Position numbers and translations under genes: made by a program. Of a DNA stretch of 40,382 bases, positions 34,313 through 40,382 are shown in pieces. Where the stretch lies: positions 1-40,382 of the forward strand of contig JAUIBC010000004.1 in NCBI GenBank assembly GCA_030427555.1, read 5' to 3'. Positions within the stretch are counted from its first letter, which is position 1. Each line of letters opens with the position of its first letter. The stretch comes from Gammaproteobacteria bacterium (GTDB lineage: Bacteria; Pseudomonadota; Gammaproteobacteria; Legionellales; Legionellaceae). The notes under the pieces were generated by a model. That model did not search any database, was not told where the DNA came from, and was given only the letters and a program-made list of their open reading frames with translations.

Positions 34313-35080
34313 CTAAACTTTATTGTATTTAAACCTACTAATTCTTCTATTATTTTTCCTATCTTTCAAACAACTTAAGATATAAAAATCGTTCAAATTT
34401 AAAACATTATCATGCCCACTTGGGCCACAAATCATTGTATCTAAAACCAAATACGACAGAAATAACTTTGGTAGCTCTTTGCGTAAAGCTACTACATCTT
34501 CAATAGGATAATCAGGATTAAAAGTTTTATCAATACAACTTGGTAAAGGTTGCACGCTAAACTCAGATGGAGCTAACATATTTTTATATTTTGCATAAGC
34601 ATATATTTTAGAGGTCATTTCCATATCATTATCAGGTAAAGATACAGTACCAGATAAATATTCTAAATCATAATGATCTAAATACTCATAGATACCATTC
34701 CATAACATACCAACTATATTCTTTTGTCGATACTCAAATGCAGTACAAAGCCTACCTATTTCAACCAATTTTAGGTTTTGATTCTTAATATTTGTTAGAT
34801 CAAACTCTGTCTCTGAATAATAACCAATATTTTTTTGAGCAACATCATATCGCATTAAACGATAAGTACCAACAACCTCTTTGGTCGCATTATCTGTTAC
34901 TATTAAATGACAGCAATATTGATCGTATTCATCCCTATCAATAACTGGTGAGCTATCTGACTTAAAGTAACGAGTACGGAGCATATAGCAAGAGTTTACC
35001 TCTTGTTCTGTTTCAGCAATCGAAACAACAAACTCTGTATCATAAGCGTTAATAATCAATCTAAATGGTGTTTTATTCAT
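34313..35080 (-). CDS. OlsB-like / GNAT-fold N-acyltransferase
   Basis: A 255-residue protein of the ornithine-lipid N-acyltransferase (OlsB, hemolysin-like) type within the GNAT fold. Diagnostic stretches are SCYMLRTRYF, VVGTYRLMRY, and LVEIGRLCTAFEYRQKNIVGMLWNGIYEYL followed by YLSGTVSLP, corresponding to the E-[LI]-G-R-[ST]-C core. Such enzymes move a fatty acyl chain from acyl-ACP to an amino group. No olsA-type partner is next to it, so an ornithine-lipid product is unproven; an acyl-amino-acid signal is an alternative. It is five bases ahead of tatC on the same strand. Confidence 0.75.
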   Translation of the reverse strand: MNKTPFRLIINAYDTEFVVSIAETEQEVNSCYMLRTRYFKSDSSPVIDRDEYDQYCCHLIVTDNATKEVVGTYRLMRYDVAQKNIGYYSETEFDLTNIKNQNLKLVEIGRLCTAFEYRQKNIVGMLWNGIYEYLDHYDLEYLSGTVSLPDNDMEMTSKIYAYAKYKNMLAPSEFSVQPLPSCIDKTFNPDYPIEDVVALRKELPKLFLSYLVLDTMICGPSGHDNVLNLNDFYILSCLKDRKNNRRISRFKYNKV

Positions 35081-35232
35081 ACTTTTTAATAAATATTAAA
35101 TAACATGCTGTCTACAAATTGTAGTAAATAGACATTATAACTTCAAGATGCGTGCATTTTACATGAAAGCCATGATTTGTGCAAAAAAATAAACAAAAAA
35201 GTTTATTAACTGAATTAACGTCCGCGATAAAT

Positions 35233-35260
35233 TTGACAAATTGACTTTTTAAAATACAAT
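35233..35260 (+). promoter_or_regulatory. Strong sigma-70 promoter of small secreted protein gene
   Basis: Perfect TTGACA (35233-35238), 16-base spacer, TACAAT (35255-35260), about 43 bases before the ATG at 35303. One of the best promoter matches in the window. The rest of the gap from 35081 contains no gene. Confidence 0.7.
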
Positions 35261-35302
35261 ATAATGTATACGTTCATCAAAAAATCAACAAGGAGTGAAT
35301 AG

Positions 35303-35515
35303 ATGAAAATATCAACAGCTATACCATGCGCTATTATAGTTAGCCTTTCTTTTTTAATGAGCAATATTGCGCTTGCAGACTCTGATAACAACGGAGTTGT
35401 ACATAAAACTATAGACGCATCTGATACATTAATAAAAGATACTGTCAAAGGAACCGGTAAAGCAGTTAAAGATACTGGTCAATATATTGGTGATACCGTT
35501 ACCGATTCTGATTGA
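35303..35515 (+). CDS. Small secreted protein, function unknown
   Basis: A 70-residue precursor with a clear signal peptide (MKISTAIPCAIIVSLSFLMSNIALA/DSD), giving a 45-residue mature peptide that is almost all polar. The mature part has a repeating pattern around DT and KDT (DTLIKDTVKGTGKAVKDTGQYIGDTVTD), suggesting one amphipathic helix. The AAGGAG ribosome binding site and near-consensus promoter point to high expression. It has no cysteine and no lipobox. A periplasmic stress peptide or exported amphipathic peptide is possible. Confidence 0.75.
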   Translation: MKISTAIPCAIIVSLSFLMSNIALADSDNNGVVHKTIDASDTLIKDTVKGTGKAVKDTGQYIGDTVTDSD

Positions 35516-35529
35516 TTTACATAAAAATA

Positions 35530-35565
35530 TGGCAATTGAATCTAAATTTTCAGATTCAATTGCCA
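35530..35565. terminator. Bidirectional intrinsic terminator
   Basis: A 14-bp perfect stem (TGGCAATTGAATCT / AGATTCAATTGCCA) with an 8-base loop lies between the convergent small secreted gene and rpiA. It is followed by an AT-rich run on the plus strand and by ATATTTTTAT on the leftward strand, so it can stop both transcripts. Confidence 0.8.
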
Positions 35566-35581
35566 ATTTAAATTTTGCAAC

Positions 35582-36232
35582 CTAAAATACATCCACATCA
35601 CCATTCTTTTTAGCCATCACAACCTTATCTGCGATGCGGTGAGCAAATATACCATTATCAACCACCCCTGGAATACAATTAATCCTATCTTCTAAACATT
35701 TATCTTCTTTTAAATCAAGATTAAAGATATCCAAAATAATGTTACCATTATCAGTAACAAATCCTTGACGATAAACAGGGTTACCACCAAGCTTAAGCAT
35801 CTCACGAGCCACATAACTACGTGCGATTGGCAATACTTCAATAGCTACAGGAAATTTTCCTAACTCAAAAACTAATTTTGAATCATCAATGATACAAATA
35901 AATTCTCGCGCATTTACAGCAAGTATTTTTTCCCTAACTAAAGCACCGCCGCCACCTTTTATCATAACCCGTTTATTATTTATTTCATCAGCACCATCAA
36001 TATATATTGGCAAAGCATCAACTACATTCAAATCTAAAACAGGAATCCCTATGTTTTTTAAAAGTTTAGCACTTTGCTCAGAGCTAGCGACACAACCATC
36101 TATTTTATGCTTAATATCAGCTAAAACATTAATAAATTCATGTACTGTGCTACCACTACCAATACCAATGATTTTTACATCATCATTAATAAATTGCAGT
36201 GCGGTTTCGGCTGCTTTTTGTTTTAAGTTCAT
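35582..36232 (-). CDS. rpiA: Ribose-5-phosphate isomerase A
   Basis: Interconverts ribose 5-phosphate and ribulose 5-phosphate in the pentose phosphate pathway. Motifs: GIGSGSTVHEFI (23-34), ASSEQSAKLL, IDGADEINNKRVMIKGGGGALVREKI with the catalytic acid and lysine, and the C-terminal KNGDVDVF. The length of 216 residues is normal. Its start overlaps the ald stop by four bases (ATGA), so it is coupled to ald. Its product would feed a PRPP synthetase such as the one at 14519. Confidence 0.96.
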   Translation of the reverse strand: MNLKQKAAETALQFINDDVKIIGIGSGSTVHEFINVLADIKHKIDGCVASSEQSAKLLKNIGIPVLDLNVVDALPIYIDGADEINNKRVMIKGGGGALVREKILAVNAREFICIIDDSKLVFELGKFPVAIEVLPIARSYVAREMLKLGGNPVYRQGFVTDNGNIILDIFNLDLKEDKCLEDRINCIPGVVDNGIFAHRIADKVVMAKKNGDVDVF

Positions 36233-37344
36233 ACTATTGCATCAATGGCTGGTAGAAAATCATAGTTTTGTTCTTTAGCTACGACCTCATAAGTAACTTT
36301 ACCAAGATTAACATTTAATCCATTTAGCAGATGCTTATCACAAAGTAACGCACCACGAACACCATGCTTTATAATGTTTAATATAAATGGCAAAGTAGCA
36401 TTATTTAAGGCAAAAGTTGATGTCCTAGGTACAACACCTGGCATATTTGCCACACAATAATGCACAATATCATCTACTACGTATGTAGGATTATTATGAG
36501 TTGTAGGCTTACTAGTTTCAAAACATCCACCTTGATCTATCGCCACATCAACAAGCACCGCACCTGGATTCATTAATCCAAGCATATCTTTGGTTATTAC
36601 CTTAGGGGCAGAAGCACCTGGCACTAATACTGCACCAACTACTAAATCAGCTGATCTTAAAACTCTTTCTAAAACTTCATCAGTAGCATAGGCAGTAGAA
36701 ATTCTAGTTTTAAACTGCGACTCTAACTGCCTTAATTTAGTTAATGATTTATCAATAACCGTAACTTTAGCTCCCATACCAACAGCTATACGTATAGCAT
36801 TGCTTCCAACTACACCGCCACCAATAACTAATACATCACCAGCAGAAACTCCAGGTACTCCACCTATTAACTTACCACTACCTCCTTGAGCAGCTTCTAG
36901 ACAATGAGCTCCAGCTTGAATAGCTAGACGCCCAGCAACTTCTGACATAGGAGTTAATAAAGGTAATCCACCATCATCCTGCGTTACAGTTTCATATGCT
37001 ATAGCTGTTGCACCTGACTCAACTAACAGCCTAGTCTGCAACGGATCTGGAGCTAAATGCAAAAAAGTAAATATTGTTTGACCTTCGCGCAACATTTTAC
37101 ATTCTTGAGGCTGTGGCTCTTTAACTTTAACTATCAATTCAGAACGCGCATAAACTTCGTCCGCTGAATCCGCAATATTTGCGCCAGCACTTATATATTC
37201 TTCATCAGATACTTTTATACCAAGCCCAGCATTTTTTTCAATTAGAACTGAGCCCCCTAACTTAACTATTTCTCGCACACTACTTGGTACAAGACCTACT
37301 CGATATTCTTGTGACTTAACTTCCTTTGGAACTCCAACTAACAT
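36229..37344 (-). CDS. ald: Alanine dehydrogenase
   Basis: NAD-dependent interconversion of L-alanine and pyruvate plus ammonia. The substrate residues Lys75 (VKVKEPQ) and His96 (FLHLAPD) fall at the classical positions, and the NAD fold has [26 protein letters not shown]. The length of 371 residues is exactly typical. It overlaps etfA by seven bases upstream and rpiA by four downstream. With alr at the start of the same leftward run and pyruvate dehydrogenase elsewhere in the window, it ties the alanine pool to pyruvate. Confidence 0.95.
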   Translation of the reverse strand: MLVGVPKEVKSQEYRVGLVPSSVREIVKLGGSVLIEKNAGLGIKVSDEEYISAGANIADSADEVYARSELIVKVKEPQPQECKMLREGQTIFTFLHLAPDPLQTRLLVESGATAIAYETVTQDDGGLPLLTPMSEVAGRLAIQAGAHCLEAAQGGSGKLIGGVPGVSAGDVLVIGGGVVGSNAIRIAVGMGAKVTVIDKSLTKLRQLESQFKTRISTAYATDEVLERVLRSADLVVGAVLVPGASAPKVITKDMLGLMNPGAVLVDVAIDQGGCFETSKPTTHNNPTYVVDDIVHYCVANMPGVVPRTSTFALNNATLPFILNIIKHGVRGALLCDKHLLNGLNVNLGKVTYEVVAKEQNYDFLPAIDAIV

Positions 37345-38291
37345 TTTGCTATTCCTCTATTATTTATTTCATCTATCAATTTTGGTACTAAATCAAATAC
37401 ATCACCAACTAAACCATAAGTAGCAATTTGGAATATTGGCGCATCTTCATCAATATTTATAGCAACAATTACCTTTGAATCTTTCATGCCCGCTAAATGC
37501 TGTACAGCACCTGAAATTCCTAAAGCTATATATAAATTCGGAGCAACAATCTTACCAGTTTGCCCAACTTGATAATCATTAGGCACAAAACCAGCATCAA
37601 CAGCTGCTCTTGATGCTCCTACAGCCGCACCTAATACCGAAGCCAAATCGTCAACTAACTTAAACTGCTCCGCACTTTGTAGACCACGTCCTCCAGATAC
37701 AATTCTTTCTGCCGCATTAAGGTCGGGACGGTTTGACTTCTCTATCTTCTGGCTAATAAATTCAGATTTATTATTTAAATCAACATAATTTATTGTTTCA
37801 ATACAACATGGATCTTGATTTTCATTGACCGGATCAAAAGCTGTCGTCCTAATAGTTAATACTTTTTTATTATCAAAAACTTTTACTTTTTCTAGAGCAT
37901 TACCTGCATAAATAGGATGAATGAAAGTACTTTCATCAACTATTTTTACAACATCTGTAACTTGAGTAACATCTAAAAGAGCAGCGACTCTGGGCAATAC
38001 ATTTTTGCCAAAAGTTGTTGATGAAACTAATATATGAGAAAAAGATTCCGCAACATTCACAATTAACTTACTCAATGGCTCAGCAAGGAAATTTTTATAA
38101 CACTCATTATCCGCATGCCAAACTGACTGTACATTCTGAATTGATGCAGCCTCCTTAACAACAGAAGCACAATTATACCCAGCAACTAATAAGGTAGGGT
38201 TTTTATCAAGTTCCATAGATGCACGCACAATATTGCGCGTAACCGGACTCATCTTTTGATTATCATGTTCAACAATAATTAAAACACTCAT
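37338..38291 (-). CDS. etfA: Electron transfer flavoprotein subunit alpha
   Basis: FAD-carrying subunit of ETF, which passes electrons from acyl-CoA and other dehydrogenases to ETF-quinone oxidoreductase. The C-terminal FAD domain is clear: [51 protein letters not shown] and [20 protein letters not shown]. At 317 residues it is of normal length. The ribosome binding site AAGGA is well placed. It is 37 bases after etfB; ETF-QO is not in the window. Confidence 0.96.
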   Translation of the reverse strand: MSVLIIVEHDNQKMSPVTRNIVRASMELDKNPTLLVAGYNCASVVKEAASIQNVQSVWHADNECYKNFLAEPLSKLIVNVAESFSHILVSSTTFGKNVLPRVAALLDVTQVTDVVKIVDESTFIHPIYAGNALEKVKVFDNKKVLTIRTTAFDPVNENQDPCCIETINYVDLNNKSEFISQKIEKSNRPDLNAAERIVSGGRGLQSAEQFKLVDDLASVLGAAVGASRAAVDAGFVPNDYQVGQTGKIVAPNLYIALGISGAVQHLAGMKDSKVIVAINIDEDAPIFQIATYGLVGDVFDLVPKLIDEINNRGIAKC

Positions 38292-38328
38292 ATCTATCCT
38301 TAAAATCTATATCCTTAAGGCTACTAGT

Positions 38329-39087
38329 CTAAAGAACTTTTTCTTCGTATTGTAGCTTATCAAGTAATGCGCTTATAGAATCAACCATTTCTCCCTTGCT
38401 GCGTTCTTCTGGGGGCAATACCTCTAATATTTCTTTATGATCTAGCAAGTTAAGCTCCAAATCCTCAAGAGCAATAATCTGTAACGGCTTTTGCTTAGCC
38501 TTCATAATATTTGGCAAACTTGCATAACGCGGTTCATTCAGACGCAGATCTGCACTTATAACAGCCGGCAAACTAACTTTTATTTCTTCTAGGCCAGCAT
38601 CTATTTCGCGATGTACAACTGCTGAATTACTATCTACTTGTATTTTTGATGCAAATGTTGCTTGTGGCCAGTCTAAAAGCGCTGCCAACATCTGCGGAGT
38701 TTGATTACTATCGTTATCTATAGTTTGTTTGCCCATTAACACCAATTGTACATCTTCTTGCAATACAATTTTTTGTAAAACTTTAGCAACGTTCAAACTA
38801 CAAAATTGTGCTTTATCTGTACTAATCAAAATTGCCTTGTCAGCACCTAATGCCAAACCATGGCGCAAAGTATCTTGATGAGAATTTTCCCCAATAGTCA
38901 CAATAATAACTTCAGAAGCAACTCCCTTCTCACGTAATCTTATTGCTTCTTCTAAAGCGATTTCATCAAAAGGATTCATTGCCATTTTAATATTATTAGT
39001 TTCAACCCCAGATCCGTCTGATTTAACTCTAATTCTTACATAAGGATCAATTACCCGCTTCACTGCTACTAATATTTTCATATCCAT
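38329..39087 (-). CDS. etfB: Electron transfer flavoprotein subunit beta
   Basis: AMP-binding partner of EtfA. It begins MKILVAVKRVIDPYVRIRVK (third codon; the ATG two codons earlier, at 39087, is also possible and neither has a strong ribosome binding site). Further family features are NPFDEIALEEAIRLREKG, GADKAILISTD, LVLMGKQTIDNDSNQTPQMLAALLDWPQ and DLRLNEPRYASLPNIMKAK. The length of 252 residues is normal. It lies 26 bases after the lipoprotein gene. Confidence 0.96.
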   Translation of the reverse strand: MDMKILVAVKRVIDPYVRIRVKSDGSGVETNNIKMAMNPFDEIALEEAIRLREKGVASEVIIVTIGENSHQDTLRHGLALGADKAILISTDKAQFCSLNVAKVLQKIVLQEDVQLVLMGKQTIDNDSNQTPQMLAALLDWPQATFASKIQVDSNSAVVHREIDAGLEEIKVSLPAVISADLRLNEPRYASLPNIMKAKQKPLQIIALEDLELNLLDHKEILEVLPPEERSKGEMVDSISALLDKLQYEEKVL

Positions 39088-39113
39088 GTCTTATTTTGAT
39101 CGATTAAAAAAAT

Positions 39114-39563
39114 TTAATTAGAAACTCGCCAAGAACCATCAGGCTGTCTACATGCTTTACCATAAACTTTTTCATTTTTGCCTGCTATAGTTGCATAAGT
39201 TACATACTCACGACAAGGGCCGCCATTTAAATAATACGTTTTTGTTGGCTGAACACGATACTGATTACCGTTATCAGGATTTTTCCAAGCAATGGCCTTA
39301 CCAGTTGGCGCTGTTTCAAGAGCTCTTTGCATCTCCATGCGATCAACTTTATCCATATACTTACCAATATTACCGCCAAGAAACGCACCAATAATTGCTC
39401 CCCCAGCTGCAGCCGCTACTTGCCCTGCACCACTGCCAATTTGGCTACCTATTAATGCGCCAGCCACTCCTCCAGATAAAGTTCCCACATCTTCATTATT
39501 AATAGAGGAACAACCTGTTAAAATAATAGTTAACGTTAAAACAAAAAGCTTTATAAATTTCAT
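39114..39563 (-). CDS. Glycine-zipper surface lipoprotein (17-kDa antigen type)
   Basis: Outer-membrane lipoprotein with signal MKFIKLFVLTLTIILTGC (lipobox LTGC). The ATG at 39563 has GAGG six bases upstream, formed by the alr stop region; an upstream GTG at 39575 is less likely. A glycine-zipper membrane segment follows (GGVAGALIGSQIGSGAGQ, GGAIIGAFLGGNIG), then a C-terminal domain with two cysteines (GGPCREYVTY, KACRQPDGSWRV), the pattern of the Rickettsia 17-kDa antigen and related proteins. The exact role is unknown; structural support of the envelope is usual for the family. Confidence 0.85.
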   Translation of the reverse strand: MKFIKLFVLTLTIILTGCSSINNEDVGTLSGGVAGALIGSQIGSGAGQVAAAAGGAIIGAFLGGNIGKYMDKVDRMEMQRALETAPTGKAIAWKNPDNGNQYRVQPTKTYYLNGGPCREYVTYATIAGKNEKVYGKACRQPDGSWRVSN

Positions 39564-39571
39564 AAAATACC

Positions 39572-40382
39572 TCACTTCCTGATTACGCGATTACCGATCC
39601 TAGATATAATTTCATGACCTATAGTACCGGCAGATGCAGCAACTTCTTCTACCAAAACATATTGACCCCAGAGCTCAACTTCATCACCTATTTTGATGTT
39701 TTTACATGTTGTCAAATCAATTGTCAACATATCCATTGAAATTCTACCTACAATTGGCACAATGCATCCTGAAACCCAGACTTTTGCATCAGAGTTTATA
39801 CAACGAGGATAGCCATCCGCATATCCTACTGGAACAATTCCTATTCTAGATGGTCTATCAGTCTTCCAAATTCCATTATAACCAATTGCTGAATAAGCTG
39901 GATAATCATGAATTTCTGTAACTCTAGACATAAGACTCATTACTGGCTGCAAACCAAAATCTTTGGATGACTTATCTGCAAAAGGAGATACACCATACAA
40001 CATTATTCCAGGCCGCACAACATCTACATGTGAATCTGGCAATGCCAAAATAGCAGCTGAATTTGCAATACTATGTATCGTATTTGTATATTGTTTGATA
40101 ATTTTAAAGAATTTAGTTAGCTGATTTATATTGTTAATATTATTAACCTCATCTGCTGAAGATAAATGTGTTAACATTCCAATTTCTTTATCCACCCAAG
40201 AACAAGAATATAATTTCTGCATAACTTTAGATACTTCTTGCTCGGCAAAACCAAGTCGATGCATTCCTGTATTAACCTTAACCCAAACTTTAATTTTCTT
40301 ATCACACGGATGCTTTAATAACCAATCAAGCTGTCTTTGTTGATGAATAACTAATTGAAAATTATGTTGATATGCTATCTCT
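39572..40382 (-). CDS. alr: Alanine racemase, 5' end cut by the window
   Basis: Pyridoxal-phosphate enzyme giving D-alanine for peptidoglycan. The frame is open to the right edge, so the N-terminal part with the PLP lysine is outside the window. Visible motifs are KVWVKVNTGMHRLGF, NSAAILALP, VRPGIMLYGVSP, the catalytic-tyrosine region YSAIGYNG, GYADGYPR, and VGRISMDMLTIDLT with the substrate Met, ending IGNRVIRK. The stop codon forms part of the next gene's ribosome binding site, eight bases before its ATG. It is the first gene seen in the leftward run alr-lipoprotein-etfB-etfA-ald-rpiA. Confidence 0.95.
   Translation of the reverse strand, partial: EIAYQHNFQLVIHQQRQLDWLLKHPCDKKIKVWVKVNTGMHRLGFAEQEVSKVMQKLYSCSWVDKEIGMLTHLSSADEVNNINNINQLTKFFKIIKQYTNTIHSIANSAAILALPDSHVDVVRPGIMLYGVSPFADKSSKDFGLQPVMSLMSRVTEIHDYPAYSAIGYNGIWKTDRPSRIGIVPVGYADGYPRCINSDAKVWVSGCIVPIVGRISMDMLTIDLTTCKNIKIGDEVELWGQYVLVEEVAASAGTIGHEIISRIGNRVIRK

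Noticed and set aside
35889-36278. A 129-codon rightward open frame opposite rpiA and ald
   Set aside because: Fully antisense to two well-supported enzymes; no domain or ribosome binding site.
1-40382. CRISPR arrays, tRNA or rRNA genes, intact insertion sequences
   Set aside because: No regularly spaced repeats, no cloverleaf-like stretches and no transposase or integrase reading frame were seen; a covariance-model tRNA scan would be decisive but could not be run.

Overview
This window looks like a chromosome segment of an AT-rich gammaproteobacterium, most probably from the Legionellales/Coxiella-like group of host-associated bacteria. The reasons are gammaproteobacterial gene orders (dacA-ybeD-lipB; accD-folC-dedD-cvpA; aceE-aceF-lpd with an 887-residue homodimeric E1), a Fis protein of enterobacterial length, a 17-kDa-antigen-type glycine-zipper lipoprotein, several small secreted proteins without recognisable family, and ankyrin-like or all-helical orphan proteins of the sort seen in effector-carrying intracellular bacteria. 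The taxonomic placement is inference; no rRNA or tRNA gene lies in the window.

Layout. 1-3600: ispB on the plus strand, then leftward genes for an outer-membrane barrel, a ten-cysteine secreted protein, Fis with a palindromic promoter, and an unrecognised protein with a non-ATG start. 3692-11461: htpG, then a 420-base gap holding a nested palindromic mini-element and a separate GC-rich palindrome, then the pyruvate dehydrogenase operon aceE-aceF-lpd. 11606-21653: a distinctive block with a Kef-type antiporter lacking a nucleotide-binding domain, an Hsp20, a four-gene operon in which every junction is a 4-base stop/start overlap (beta-CASP RNase, AMP-phosphorylase-type enzyme, PRPP-synthetase-like protein, ATP-cone/Mrr nuclease), a small ankyrin-like protein on the other strand, and a P3A proton-pumping ATPase. 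21734-31379: an orphan helical protein, an L,D-transpeptidase, rlpA, dacA-ybeD-lipB, a secreted lysozyme-fold candidate, small proteins, a fumarylacetoacetate-hydrolase-family enzyme, cvpA and a SPOR protein. 31363-35080: folC, accD, tatC and an OlsB-like acyltransferase. 35303-40382: a tiny secreted protein with a near-consensus promoter, then a tightly packed leftward run alr (cut by the right edge) - lipoprotein - etfB - etfA - ald - rpiA.

How the genes fit together. The pyruvate dehydrogenase E2 (aceF) needs lipoate, and lipB lies in the same window. AccD and FolC feed fatty acid and folate metabolism. Ald, Alr, DacA, the L,D-transpeptidase, RlpA and the possible lysozyme-fold protein all touch alanine or peptidoglycan metabolism. 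RpiA makes ribose 5-phosphate, the normal substrate of a PRPP synthetase.

The most interesting region is the four-gene overlapping operon at 13701-18305. Its phosphorylase has the archaeal AMP-phosphorylase signature and its PRPP-synthetase-like partner has an archaeal-style PRPP loop. With a beta-CASP RNase and an ATP-cone nuclease in the same transcript it reads as a nucleic-acid-to-PRPP salvage or control module. It is embedded between an Hsp20, an antiporter and a proton pump, as in a stress island.
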